Assembly: GCF_004798865.1 (NCBI RefSeq)
Contig: NW_025336346.1
Location: 4,717,273-4,781,272 of the forward strand
Length of the DNA stretch: 64,000 bases
DNA from: Varanus komodoensis
Lineage: Eukaryota > Chordata > Lepidosauria > Squamata > Varanidae
Direction: 5' to 3'
This document shows positions 35,601-48,565 of this stretch, piece by piece. Numbering within the stretch: position 1 is the stretch's first letter; every line of letters starts with the position of its first letter. The notes beneath the pieces are model-generated. The model saw only the letters and a list, made by a program, of their open reading frames with translations, did no database searches and was not told the origin of the DNA. The position numbers and the translations under genes were made by a program.

Positions 35601-36467
35601 AAAAGAGAAAAAGAAACGGGCATCCCTGTTTCTTTGTGTCTAAGGCGCCATATGCATCGGTGCTGGTAGGGGATCCTAAGCGTTAAGCAAGTGACTACAG
35701 CTCCCCTGTTACTACAGGCATCAGTGATTCCAGAAATGAATGTGAACCTATCCTGAGTACCTCTGTACTCCAGTGCACTGTACAGGGCACAATAAAGGTT
35801 GCAACAGTCATTGAAGGAACACCTGGAAAAGCAACTATGCTTTATTTTTTAAGAGTCAAATAGGAATGGAAGAGGCAAAAAGTTTTGCACTGGGGAAGGG
35901 AAACGCTTTTATTATTGTGGGAGTAAGGGAGTTACTGAGAAATAGTGCTTTTTCTATTCCAATTACCCCTTCCATTTGAGCTTACATCAAACATAGTTGG
36001 CAACGGCTGCTACCTTGTGCAGTGATATGGGGAGTTGCACTGTGGGCTGCATGCCACAGTGTAAAGCAACCCTACTACAGAAGGTATTGGAAAAGCAAGA
36101 GAGGAGGTGGCATAATCATGTGGAGAAGAAAACATGGAGGGTTAGGGGAGAAAAGAAATTGCTCTTGGAGATATGGCATATATTGAGTTATGGCATACTG
36201 GGGACATGGCACGTAAGGTGCTTTCCCCTGATTGCTTTGCATTACTGCTTGCAGGGCTGCTGTTGAGTTTTAAAACACCTCCATTTGCCTGTTATTGGCC
36301 ACTGTTCAAACCCTCATCCCCTGGTCAAAGATCAGGTCTGGGTCCACCAAGACTTTGCACACTGACACCTAACATGCAGATGCTGTTAGCTATTGTCCAA
36401 GTTGACTAGGTCACTCACTGGTCCTCCTTCCACATTCCTGCTCATTCATTTCCTTAAAAAGGATGTA
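35601..36467. other. RAD54L2: Intron, nothing clear
   Basis: Short open frames on the plus strand (35997-36266, 36173-36409) have no family signature. No repeat identified. Confidence 0.4.
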
Positions 36468-36866
36468 CAGTGGAACCTTGGCTCACAAACGCCTCAGTTC
36501 ACGACTAAATCGAGTTGCGGACAAAAATTTCATTAAAAAGTTGACTCAGGTCACAAACTCTGCAGTGGGTGGGGCTGTGATTGTGGCCATTCCCCCCTCC
36601 TTCCCCAAGCACAACCATGATTGTGCCTGTCTTCCCTGCACGAGTGCATCCGTGATCATGGCCATATCCCCACTCAGGAGGGGGGGAGATGGCTGCGATC
36701 ACAGCCATCTTTGTTGTTCTGTGTCACTTTGCCTCAAATTTTTCTGATTAAAAAAATAGTTACAAAACGGATTAACCTTATTTACATTGAACCTTATGGG
36801 GAAATTTGATTTGGCTCACAACCAGAGTCCTAGAACAGATTAAGTTCATGAGCCAAGGTACCACTG
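36468..36866. mobile_element. TA-flanked MITE (Tigger/mariner-like), 399 bp
   Basis: Left end cagtggaaccttggctcaca; the complement of the right end reads cagtggtaccttggctcatg. TA lies directly outside both ends (36466-36467 and 36867-36868). Such CAGTGGTACCTYGG termini with a TA duplication are of the Tc1/mariner superfamily. No transposase; a non-autonomous copy. Both ends are intact. Confidence 0.8.
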
Positions 36867-37900
36867 TATGTATGCTTCTTTGCTGCTTTAGTGATTCTGA
36901 CAAAGTTCTTGCAAATCGCACATGGTCAGTTTCATGCTTGTTACAAAAACACACTTCCCATTGTTAGTGGTGGCTCCTCCACTGCTAAATCTTACCTTGG
37001 TCCTCTGGGTTCTTCATGGCTGGTCTTGGCTGTTATGGTGGCTTCTTAGGCTTGTTCCCAAAGCGCTACAGAAACTGGTCAGAATCAGGATGACATGGCA
37101 AACCATCATGGCTAGATGCCCAGGTTAGGTTGTCATGTTATGTGAATCAGGTTTTTGCATTTTGAGAACGTTTTGTACTTAGTATGTTTGCTTTTAATTT
37201 TGTCTGACATGGATGAAATGGTGTACTTGCTTTCCTCTAACTGTAGATATTACTGTGGCAGGTTTTTCTGGGAAAGAGTAACTGGAGATCTTAAACTTGC
37301 AGGAATTAAAGGATGAGACTTCAGTGCTACTTGTATAATTTTAATTAGCTCCATGAACTGTGTTACCTGTTGTTACCTAAGAGATTGTGGGTGTGACTTG
37401 CATGCCGGAAGAGAAGACAAGAACCTCCATCTCTGCCTCCTTAGAGTTTCATGGACTTAGAATGTCTGGGGCTAGATTTTTTTAAAAAATATATTTTATC
37501 TAGATTTTCATAGAGGAGAAAGATCTTGCAAATCATAATGGTAATGTTGCCTCTTCCCACTTGTCTCCTTCTGTTTCCTGGCATCAGTTTCTTCTCTGAG
37601 AAAGTGGCACAGTGTTAGGCAGAGTCAGAAAATATTATATAACCTGGAGAAATGATTAACATGTCTTTAAACGAAGGCATTGATGTCTTTGCCTCATATC
37701 TGCTGCATTCTGTAGTCTTAATGCTCTGTCAGTGGAGTGTCGAACTTTTTGCTTTTCTATTTTGTTTGCTCTGAATAATAGAATATTAATGTAAAAATTA
37801 TTTTCTATTCTGGACCCCTGCTAAGTTTCCCCTTATCTCTAACACACACAGATATTTTCTTCTCACCCTCTTTTTGCTGATTATTGTCCTTGAACATATA
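36867..37900. other. RAD54L2: Intron, nothing clear
   Basis: Unassigned. At 37125-37150 the words gttaggttgtcatgttatgt and gtgaatcagg resemble the end of the unnamed repeat at 31255-32280. Confidence 0.4.
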
Positions 37901-37998
37901 CCAGCCTTCCTCCAATCTGGTGCTTTCCAAAAGTAGTAATGCTCTCTGGGGATGATGGGAGTTGCGGTTCAATACCTCCTGAAGGGGGAACCCTGATA
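37901..37998. mobile_element. Fold-back MITE copy, partly degenerate
   Basis: ccagccttcctccaatctgg at the left and gatgatgggagttgcggttc with acctcctgaaggggg at the right match the ends and right arm of the fold-back family. The left inner arm is eroded. Confidence 0.55.
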
Positions 37999-38669
37999 AA
38001 GAATGAAACTTGCATGCTTGCATAATGTAGAAGTCCAAGTGAGTTCAGCTGATTTAAGTCACTCACTGTGTTCATGTAGATATAAAAATATTTTTTGGCA
38101 CTCTTATTTTAACATTGTTGCTCTTCAGTCAGCAATGCTGAAGGACATCCCATCTTCCTTAATTATGAAGACTACTGTTTTTCTTTCAGAAATAATTTAT
38201 TCTTTCTGATGCTTTCAGTCTTCCCATGACTTATTTATTTTTGATAAACATGCTAAAATAGTTATTATTTTAGCAGTTGCACAGTATATTTTTGTACAAC
38301 AATGATAACAGTCTGTAAAAATGAACCTGACTCAGGTTCATCCCTCAGAAATACTGTTTCTAACTATCTACAAGGGAAACTGAGGTGTGAATGCCTTCCA
38401 TTTTAGGAAGGCCTTCAGTTAGAGATTCTGTTGACCTTCAGTTGAGGAATTTTATTGCTGTTTTTTCACTATTTTATCTTTCAGGGGTTCACTGCCCCTT
38501 TATTTTATGTAATAATGCTTTAGTGTTTAATCTATCTTGATTTAGGCTTTATATTTCTTTTTTCTTTCTTAGTCACCTTGAATGTCTTTGAAAGGTGGAA
38601 TTTAACTATGTTGCATAAATGAGGAATATTCAGTCATAGGGCCTGAAAGTTATATGCTGCAAAATACAG
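37999..38669. other. RAD54L2: Intron, nothing clear
   Basis: AT-rich sequence left of the DIRS element; no feature recognised. Confidence 0.5.
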
Positions 38670-38672
38670 TTC

Positions 38673-38832
38673 TTCGTCGTGGCCTCTGTGCATCACACAT
38701 ATGGGTGCTGCGCCTGCGCAGTGCTTAAGGCCAGAAAGATTAGAAAGCTAACGGTTTTTGGCGGGAAACTCCGCTCCCCTCCCCCCAGTACTATATATAG
38801 AATGGAGTGTCCACCATTTTCTCCAGTCTTTT
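38673..38832 (+). repeat. DIRS left inverted terminal repeat
   Basis: About 160 bp, inverted copy of 43059-43220. Contains ctatatatag (TATA-like, 38791-38800), which probably acts as the promoter core of the element. Confidence 0.92.
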
Positions 38833-41800
38833 GTGACCGCTGTTCGCTGTGCCTCGTGCCTGTTCGTCTCTCGCTTTGACTCTGTATTTGCTCTTTTATT
38901 CAAATCGTTCTTGTTGCTCTTCATTGCTATTACTCCAAGTTATTGTTCCCTTGTTATATCTTTCTCTTTTTCCTCGTCTCTAAAAAAACAACAACAAAAA
39001 ACCAAAAATATTATCTTATTTCTCTTTACTATCCTCTATTTCTTCTTCTTCTTCGATGGTGCAGCGAGCGGCTTTCTGCAAATGCGTGGAATGTGGGTCC
39101 AAGATGTTCCCAGCAGACCCTCATGACTTGTGCCTCCTTTGCCTCGGCGAGGGGCACAGAACAGATAAATGCCGCCATTGCCTCACGTTCACCAAGCAGG
39201 CCCATAAAAACAGGAAGAAGCGCTTGCGGAAACTCCTCTGGGATTAAGCATTAATGCAGTCGGATCAGCTCGCTGCAAAATCTGGGCCTGCTCCGAACCC
39301 GCCCGCCAAGCGCCCAGCTTCTGCCTCAGCTGCCTCTGGCCAACGCCCAGCTCCCGCTTTGGCCATGCCTGGCCAATGCCCTGCGGCCACGCTGCCCATG
39401 CCTCAGCCACGCCCATCAGATGATGGGACATCGCTGTCTAGAGCCCAACGATCTCTTTCTCCCCCATGTAAACAGCGGGAGAAAAGGAAGCAGGGCGGGG
39501 CAGATCAGTCTTCTTCTCATACGAAGGTGAAGAAGGATAAAGTGGCCAAACCGGCTCATAAGCCGAAAAGGCATCGGGACTCAGGTTCATCAACCCCATC
39601 GATCCCAACGGCTGCATCGGTACCAACACCATCAGTACCGATGCTACAAGCAGCGATGCAGGTCACCCCGCCGGGATCTCCAGGGCATCCTGTTCCTCAG
39701 CAGGGCCAGTCCCCTGAGCAACCCGAGGAGCCACAACGCGAGTCCATTTCAGACGGAGAAATCCAAGATTCTCCCCCCATGGCTCACTCGCCAACGCCAG
39801 TGCCTCTGGCCAGGCCTAGGGATCGGTCTTTCACCTCTCCACCGCGGTACCGTATTCGTATGGACGAATGACACAAGGAGGAATGGTTTCAGTCCTACTA
39901 TGAAAATTATCCGTCGGGTTGGGGAGACTACCACTCCTTCGACTTCCATCCTCAGGCAAGGGACCACTTGTCGCCCTCCGTCCACGGGGAAGCTCCGTCT
40001 ACCTCAAGACGTGCAGAACCTGAGCACCCAGCCTCACCAGGGAGTTCTTCGTCAGGCCCATACCATTTTGAATCCGACTCCGGCTTTGAGGTGGACTCTA
40101 CCACTCCCGATGTTGCAATAACATCTCAGGGCCCAGCATCTCCTGAAGAACCGCACATCTCCTTCAGAGAGCTGATGTCTAGGCTTGTTTGGTTGCTCGA
40201 GCTTGAGGCACGACACCAGCCCAATCCGAGCACTGACAAGTTCTATGACATTGTGAGGGGAGAACAGTCACCTGCGATCGTCCTGCCATTGCTTACAACA
40301 TTGCAGCAGGCGATGACCCAGCCTTGGGATCTGCCGACACAGCCACAGCCCACCGTGCGGTGATACGAATCTATGTATCATGTTTGGGAGAGCAACATAC
40401 CCTTCTTGTTACATCATCCTAAGCCAAATTCCATCATTGTTGAGTCATCTCAAGGCAGGGAATCCAGGGGACATACCACGCCCCGGGACAAGGAGGGAAG
40501 AAAAATTGATACCTTGGTATGCCGGGTCTACGCGGCCACTGGCCTCGGCCTTCCTATGTCCAATTACGAAGCCACCCTTGCCAGGTATCAGTTTTTCATC
40601 ATGCAAAAACTGAACGACGACACCGCTTCCCTGCCAGAACAACAATGAGATTTGGCCAGGACCTTCATTAAAGAGGGCATGCAGGTGGCAATTCAACAAT
40701 TGTCGACAGCCCGCTATCATGTAGACACCGAATCTAGAGCCCTACTCGGTGCCATTTCGCTACGGAGACATGCCTGGCTAAGAAGTTGCAATTTCCTGAT
40801 GAAATGAAAAGACGCATTGAGGAAATGCCCTTCGATGGCTCGGGACTCTTCCACTCTCGAATGGACCACAAGCTCAAGTCCATTCATGAGTCCCACATGA
40901 TGGCCATACGGATGGAGCTACCAGCACAGCAGAAACGTAAGTGGACTTGGTCGCGCCATCCTATTGGTACCAACCCCCTCCAAGAAAACAATACCACCAA
41001 CGACAACAGTGCAGGAGGCAGCAACCTCAACAACGGTTTCAGCAAGGCTGCCACCGTTTTGACAATGAGAGGTGCCAGCGCTGACGGGGCGGGCTTACCT
41101 CTCCTCCCTCTCAACACCCACCTTTCCCCCTCCCTTTTGGGGAGCAACTGCAAGACCGACTTCCCATTTGGGAGTCCATCACATCTAGCTTGTCTGTCCA
41201 TGGACATTGGGAATGGTGCATCCCGAGGGGTATAACCCTTCTGGCGGTCCATCTGGCCGGGACCGACAATGAGGAAGCTGACATCTTGAGCAGACACATG
41301 TCGATGACTCACGAGTGGGAGTTAGATCAACAGGTCTGCAGTCAACTTTTCCAACTCTGGGGACACCCAGACATCTACTTGTTTGCCACCCACAGGAACA
41401 GGGTATGCGAGATATTCTGCTCCAGAGCGGGGTCAATGGGATACGCCCTCATGATCTCTTGGTCCGGCATCAAAACTTATGCCTTCCCTCCTATTCCTGT
41501 ATTAACGGAAATCGTTTCAAAGATCATACACGGTGCCACGGGAATCCTGATTACAGCTTGGTGGCCCCGCCTGGTTTTCCACCCTTCTTTGGATCTCGGA
41601 CAACACCTTCCTTCGCCTCCCATTGATACCATACTTGATAACTCAACAAGACGGCACAGTCCACCATCCGGACTTAGCTTCATTGAATCTCACGGCATGG
41701 CGAATTCGCTGACTAACGGGACTGACTTGGTTCTGAGGACTGCTCGGACGCTCAATACTTCTACTTATGAAACCGAGGTGCTGCTTGCCCCCTCGGTTCT

Positions 41801-42868
41801 GATAGACTTTCCTACAGGATCGAGTACTCTAGACCTGGACATTCGGAGAATTCTCGAGTCTGCTCTACAACCATCAACTCGGAAGTCTTATGCAGCAAAG
41901 TGGCACCAATTCTCATCTTTCGCTGAATCACATTCCTTTGCTCCGGAGTCAGGCTCGATTGAGAACATACTTCAGTTTCTTCTACAGCTACATCGTTCGG
42001 GACTTAAGCCTTCATCTATCAAGGTTTACGCAGCAGCGATATCACACTACTGTGGTGCGATACAGGGCTCATTGGTGTTTTCACACCTCTTATTAGGAGG
42101 TTCCTTAAAGTACTACAGAACCTCCATCCTTCAATCTGACCTGTCATGCCTACTGGAGTCTTTTAGTTGTTCTTCAAGCGCTAACAAGACCCCCTTTTGA
42201 ACCTGTGGCGACTGTTGATCTGCGTCTTGTATCCTGGAAGACAGCCTTTCTTGTAGCTGTCACATCAGCTCATAGAGCTAGTGAACTTTGCGCATTGCAA
42301 GTAGATCCATCTTATTTGAATTTTCATAAGGAGAAGATGGTCTTGGAATGGACTCTACATTTTTACCCAAGGTAGCCACACCATTCCATTTGAATCAGGA
42401 AATTGTTCTACTGGCCTTCTTCACATCGCCATCGAACCAGATTGAGAGAGCCTTCCATACACTCGATGTGCGTCATTGTTTGGCCTTTTACAGATCGCGC
42501 ACAGAATCCCTTCGCTTTTCCAACAGACTCTTTGTTAAGTATTCTGAGCATGACAAAGGATCTCCTGTTTCATCGCAAAGACTGTCAAAGTGGATAGTTC
42601 AGACCATTGTATTGGCATATCAACTTGCCAAAATAGACTTACCTGTTGTTCCGAGGGGTCATTCCACGAGAGCAGTAGCAGTAGCAGCTTCTTCTGCCTT
42701 TGCTGCAGGAATCCTGATCTAAGACGTCGCAGCTGCTCCGTGCACTTTCGCCAGGCATTACCGCCTTGATGTGCGTGCCAGACAGGACTGCTCCTTTGGT
42801 AGGGCTGTCCTCTCTGCAGTTCTTCAATGACAACACCACCCTCCTCCGAGTCTGGTAATCTTGCTGCT

Positions 42869-42962
42869 CACCCATATGTGTGATGCACAGAGGCCACGAC
42901 AAAGAAAAGCAGGTTGCTTACCTGTAATTGATGTTCTTCGAGTGGCCATCTGTGCATTCACA
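42869..42962 (+). repeat. DIRS internal complementary region
   Basis: The first half is the exact complement of the left end (cccatatgtgtgatgcacag onward); the second half (aagcaggttgcttacctgta onward) is the complement of the right end. In DIRS-1 such a region is thought to template the joining of ends into a circle before recombination. Confidence 0.9.
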
Positions 42963-43058
42963 CAACCCACTTTTATCGGTACCATGCATTAATGTTCATG
43001 ATACCCAATAAACTTATATGTATTTCTCTCCCGAAAGGGGGCGAACGATCAGTCTTTC

Positions 43059-43248
43059 AAAGACTGGAGAAAATGGAGGACACTCCGCTCTATATATAGT
43101 ACTGGGGGGAGGGAAGCGGAGTTTCCCGCCAAAAACTGTTAGCTTTCTAATCTTTCCTGCCTTAGGCACTGCGCAGGTGCAGCACCCATATGTGTGAGTG
43201 CACAGATGGCCACTCGAAGAACATCAGTTACAGGTAAGCAACCTGCTT
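43059..43248 (-). repeat. DIRS right inverted terminal repeat and right extension
   Basis: 43059-43220 is the inverted copy of the left repeat; 43221-43248 is the extension unique to the right end, copied in inverse in the internal region. Contains cag|gtaagc at 43231-43239, a strong splice-donor match on the sense strand of the host gene. Confidence 0.9.
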
Positions 43249-44100
43249 ATTTCCTATATGTCCACTTCCTGTAGCTTGTTCTGCATGCCTCGTTATTTCT
43301 CCCCTTCCTGAAAATCTTGCAGGCTTCTTCAACATAATGGGAAGTTTAATGAGACACACACAGTGATTTCCTATCCACAAGGAATCTGTGCTAGACAAAT
43401 GATTAGGGTCAGAGATTGATTATGAGGGTTAGGGTTAGGAAATGAAAAGATTGTTTAGTTTATGGAGTACAGCTATTGGTAGGTGGATAGCATTGCAGAT
43501 GATGGTAGGAAAGAAAGTTATCCCATCTTGTAAGTAGTAGTTGCTTTTATCTTGTTCACAGTAGTTTTAAGAGCAGTTCCATTTAAAACCTGAAATTATA
43601 TTGACCTTGTAGAACCTAATTTCAGTGTTGGCAAACCATCTTTCTCTATACCATTTGAAGATTCTAACTGTATAGACTTCATGACTCCAAGATCAAGGCA
43701 GGCTTTTTTCCCTAATCCCCCCACAATGCCTTACTGCTTTTTATATTATCTCACTTGCTGAAGGTCTTGAAAGCTTGCACTTTTTTTTGCATGTTCAATT
43801 TAGCCTAATACAAGTAGTGGCCTAATATGGATTTTGAACCTGAGGATAAATTGTTTGAGTTGGACATAGAAGACCCACATTTAAATCCCTGCTTCACTGT
43901 GAAACACTAGCAGCTTGGTTTTAAATGTATTACCATAGGAGCAAGTCCAGTTGAGTTCAGTAGAAACTTAAGTAATTATTCTTTGATGAGGGGTAATACA
44001 GAGGCCCAGCATTTAATAAACCTGTTGTGAAGATTTTTTAAATGTTTCCTTTAGTGAAAATTAAAGTAACAAAAACAAATATTTTGAAACATACATTTAA
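43249..44100. other. RAD54L2: Intron between DIRS and L1
   Basis: No exon. Around 43930-43975 (ataggagcaagtccagttga) there is a weak trace of the palindromic 'aagtccattgaa' MITE family. Confidence 0.45.
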
Positions 44101-46856
44101 TATCTATATTCCTTTCCCCTCCCACCCCTAGATCGAGTTATATAAAGTCTACAGACCTTCAGGATGTATTTGGGTTATACAGAAACTGTTACAACCATAG
44201 GACTTATAACTTGTTGGTACCATTTCCCCATATTCCATTATGTTAATATATTCAATAAATGATAACCAAACAGTCTCAAAAGAATTAAATGTTCATTGGC
44301 CTCTCATAACCTGTAATTTGTATGACGATGTTTCCATTATTGCTGTCTTCCATACCAAATCTTACCATTCATTCAAATCTGTAAATTTAAAATCCTTCCA
44401 TTGTGACACTATTATTTTCTAGCAGCAAATAAATGATGTGAAATTAACTCCTTATGTTTCATATATTCTTTTCAATAAATACATTCAATAAGGTCAATAG
44501 GTACTTCTGCTTTTACAATCTGAGTAATCCCAGTGAAAACTGCAGTCTAGAATGCTTGAATCTCATCACATTCCCACATGTTGCAGCAGGTGCCAGCCAC
44601 TTGGCACCCTCTCCAGCACACAGGGAAGGAACCAGACTTGATAAATGTCAATTTTCTAGGAGTCAGCTACTATCCATGTATTATCTTCAGAGATGTTTCT
44701 CTGGTATTAGCAGATACAGATTTATATGGGAGTCTCCCCCAGATACTCATCCAAGCTGCATCAGCAACAGAAGTAGATAAGTTTAACTCCCACCATTGCT
44801 TCAGACTACTATTTTTGCTCTCATCTAAGTCCAAAAGTACCTTATATATAGTTGACACCATCCATTTAATGTTGCTCCTATCATTTTTCAAATTTTTCAA
44901 AACTGGTTAAGCTTCAAACTGCCTGGTTCTTTACACCAGAATGTAGTTCATATTCTGTGAGCCATGTTGTTACTTCTTGTTGTTTGATTTCTGAAAATGA
45001 GAGTGCACTCTTTGTTCAACAAAAATCTTTAAGTATGTGCATTCTCCCCTCTTGTCATCCTTTGAAATCACATACGTCAGAATTTTAAAAAAACTCTAGG
45101 TAGAACTGAAGGCAAGAACTGACCGGAATTTCAAATGTAGACCATGTGAAACTGTTTACAGTTCAACATAACAATATAAATTTGCCCCTCATAAATGGAG
45201 CAACTGCCAGAGGGACCCTGTAAAATTTGTAGTAACATTCTCTAGAGACACCCATTTGTCTGTTGGGAATTGTCTGAGACAAAAGAAATCAAATGCTGTA
45301 ATTGGCATACTTCATAATAAAGTAAGAGATTAGGGATAAACCATTCTCCTGAAATTGTTAACTTAAACAATATTTTTTTCACTCATAATTTACCATCAAA
45401 TATGAACATATTAAGTTTTCTCTGCCATAACAATATGTGCCTTTGGTTCTGTAAGTGGCAAAGTTCTGAATAAAAACAAACAAGGAAAAACTGTGGTTTT
45501 TACTGCTGCTAACCAATCCATAAAAGAGTTAACTTTTTCCATCTATGTACATCTGCTGAAATAAATTTCCAGACCCTATTATAATTTGCATTATATAACT
45601 TATTCAAATTTTTAGTCATCAATACATCTAAACATCAACATTTAGAATAGTTGGCTGTTATCTCTAAGCATTTCACAACTTCAGATTGTTCCTTTGGAGG
45701 TACATTAAAAAAAACATTACTTTTCTGACTTGAAGCCCAGTCACCTTCTGAAATTTAAGTAATTCCGATTTCAAACTCTGAGATACCCTACCTGATTGAG
45801 TGGTAGTAATTGCCATGTCATCTGCATATAACCCACATTTATACTCTTGTCCTGCCATCTGCAGCCCTGGGATTATGTCATTCTGATGAATTTTTCTTGC
45901 CAATGGTTCTATCACCAGGGCAAACAAGAGGGGTGAAAGGAGGACAGCCCTCTTTCTTTTCATGCTGAAGAGTAATATACTTTGAATCCATATTATTTAC
46001 TCCCAACTTGGCCCAACTATCTGAATATATCTGCTTTCTTGTATGAGTAAATTTAGTGCCAAATATCATTGTTTGTATTAAACTAATTTAAAAAATCCCA
46101 TTCTGCACAATCAAAAGCTCTAAGTATATATAAGAAAAAAGTGCCAAGGGTGTCTTATTAATTTTACTGCTGTGTATAATATTTAACAAGAACCTCTAAT
46201 TCTTTTCTCTTTTAGTCATACTATGTAAACATTTTAAAAGGTCCTGATCTCTTATATTTCTTAAAATATGCTTCTGAGTCTGCCTGTAATCTTTCCCTTT
46301 TGAGAGAGAGCCTAATTTTAAAAGCAGCCTTTTCTTTAATACATATGTCTGTCATTTCTTCATAGCTTCCTAGAGAGCTGTAGAAGAGGTACTTTCTATA
46401 TTGTTCTCTGTAAAATAGTTAACTAAAGCCTGATGGATGGCTTATTGGTTTGGCTGATTACTCAGTAAAATGGAACTAAATGACTATGATGGGAATATGC
46501 AACTGAATCAGACAAATTTAAATCCATACTTACAGGGACATGTTTTGAGTCCTGAATAAGGGCTAAATCAGTCTTGCTAACCAATTGCAGCAAAGGAGGG
46601 GAGACCAGTAAATATCCTTGACTTTGTTTCATGCCTTGGAGGTTGGTGGGTAAAACATTTATCTCTTAAGTTCAATTCACCCCACACATCTTTTAGCCCC
46701 CACACCTCAAATCATTTTATGAGCTTCAATTGATGTTTAAAGTTCTATACATTACCCTGTAAATGGGCTTCTTGTTTCCATTAATTAGAATTCAGCTCTC
46801 TAGAACTCAGACCACCACATATTCCAATTTAAGTCTCTTGCTAATATCAAGTCCCC

Positions 46857-47460
46857 TTCTTTGTCGTGGTCTCTGTGCATCACACATACGGTGTTGTGCC
46901 TGCGCAGTGTCTGTATTTGGGAATATTCTCTCAGCATTAGTAGTTTTGGCGGGAAGCCCGCCCGCCATAAATGGGCAGAGTTCCTGCCCTTTTGCCAGTC
47001 TGCTTTCAGTTTGCTGTGCCTCTTGTTTCTCTGGTCGTCTCTTGTCTCTTTTGCTTTCGATTATACCTTCTTAGCTCCAAAACTTCAAAACCTTTTTCCA
47101 TTTCTCCTTTCTCCAATATCTTTCAACCCTTATTTCTCCTTCAACCCCCCCCCCAATTCCCCTCAAAAAACTAACAAAAACAAACAACTATTGTTAATCT
47201 CCTCTATTTTCTTCTACTCCCATCTTTCTCTCCTTGATTGCACAGCGGGCCAGGTTTAGAAGGTGTACTCAGTGTGAGGCAAAAATGCCTTCCACAGACA
47301 CCCACTCTTTGTGCCTACTCTGCCTTGCTGAAGGCCACTGGGTAGACAAGTGCTCCCATTGCCAGGCTTTTACCAAGCAGCTGCGGAAAAATTGGAAGAG
47401 CCTACTGAAAAAAGAGCTTTGGGTGAGAGCCCTGGTGACATCCCTTTCCATAAAGCCCCT
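46857..47460 (+). mobile_element. DIRS-family left-end piece inside the L1 (fossil)
   Basis: Begins with ttctttgtcgtggtctctgt, the same left terminus as the DIRS element at 38670, then a shared ggcgggaagcccgcc-like stretch, then a Cys/His-rich gag-like region (CTQCEAKMPS, CLLCLAEGHWVDKCSHC). Sequence differs clearly from the first element, so it is another subfamily. It is a broken, partial copy, and it separates two parts of the L1 endonuclease region, so it arrived after the L1. Confidence 0.82.
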
Positions 47461-47865
47461 CAACTTCTTAAATACTTTACCAAGGAACTCAATCTGTCTC
47501 TAGTTTGGTGTATATAGTTTGGTCCATTTATTCATCCCTATGTGTGTGGTCTTGTACTTTCAAACACACCTTTAACATAGATAAACCTACTTTCTCTATC
47601 TGTTAATTTTTTTCCACTTTGAAATCAAACTTTGCATGTAATATCATGGCTGCTTCCTGTGATTCAGCAGTATCAGACTTATAGAATTGTTGACCAAATA
47701 TGTGGTGCTTCAAAGTCTTCTCTCCCTTTTTTATCTTATGAATTTCTTGCAAAAAATAAGATTTGAAGATTCATTTTCCTAAACTAATCTATAACACTTG
47801 TTCTTCTTACTGCACCCCTAAACCATTCATATTTAGCACAACAGCCCTAACTATATTTTTAATTT

Positions 47866-47892
47866 ACACACGCACGCACGCACGCACGCACA
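47866..47892 (+). repeat. (CGCA)n microsatellite
   Basis: cacgcacgcacgcacgcacg-type tandem units followed by cacatacatatatc, inside the L1 region. Confidence 0.9.
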
Positions 47893-48565
47893 CATACATA
47901 TATCAAAACCAAAAAATCCATCCATTTTCAACCCCATGCCTTATAATTTTCCCATTCTTTCGTTTTCCCTTCCCTTCCCCACCCAACAAAGCCCACAATG
48001 CTGAACCACTGTGCCCATTCTTGTAGACACACCTCCTTGCCTTAGGGCAAAAGGAAATACAGCAAACCTGGACAGGAATGCCCATTTATCTGCATTCATG
48101 TCCTCAGGTGGGGGAAAATACTGCTAGAAAGGAGTCTTTAAAATACTCCATGTAACATACAAAGCTCTCCTCTGTTACCAACTTGAATCTTTTGACTAAA
48201 TACTATACATAATACTGTATATGTACTTGTACATGTATGACCACCTAAATTTAACAGAAATGCCTATTTAACCTTCCATACACTTTTAAGGTATATTAAT
48301 TCTTGAAACTGTAGATAATGCCTCAAGATATTCCCAATTCCAACAGTGAGGGATCAAAATTGAATTTATTGCCTCCAAAAACTGTCGAATGAACTTTCAC
48401 AAATCCCAGAGTGTCTAGAGGGACCATACAGTCAATGATTTCTGGAGACCAGGGTTTCTAAGTTCCTATCTGGCTTGGGGGGCCGGAAAGTTTCCTTAAA
48501 CTCCCCCTTCTTTTCCTCCCTGTCCTGGACGCTCCCTCTGGTTTCCATCCTGGTTCTAAGATGAT

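Larger units (their letters stand above)
38670..43248 (+). mobile_element. DIRS-family tyrosine-recombinase retroelement (fossil)
   Basis: DIRS elements copy through RNA but insert with a tyrosine recombinase instead of an integrase, and lack target duplications. Seen here: inverted ends of about 160 bp (38673-38832 and 43059-43220), and an internal complementary region at 42869-42962 whose two halves are the complements of the extreme left and right ends, the layout of DIRS-1. Parts: a Cys/His-rich gag-like region (39056-39250), a Pro/Ser-rich gag-like region (39254-40370), RNase H-like and adjoining sequence (41190-41600, including AVHLAGTDNEEADILSR), and a tyrosine recombinase-like region (41830-42720). 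The element is broken, with several breaks, and not all parts of the family are recognisable. The ends differ at only about ten sites by eye, so it is fairly young. It sits in RAD54L2 intron 2, in the sense direction. Confidence 0.9.

Noticed and set aside
41190-42722. Long open frames taken as a host recombinase gene
   Set aside because: They lie between DIRS inverted ends and read as RNase H-like and tyrosine recombinase-like sequence of that family, so they belong to the fossil element.
38670-47460. Segmental duplication linking 38.67 kb and 46.86 kb
   Set aside because: The similarity is limited to the DIRS left end and gag-like region and is too diverged; two separate insertions explain it.
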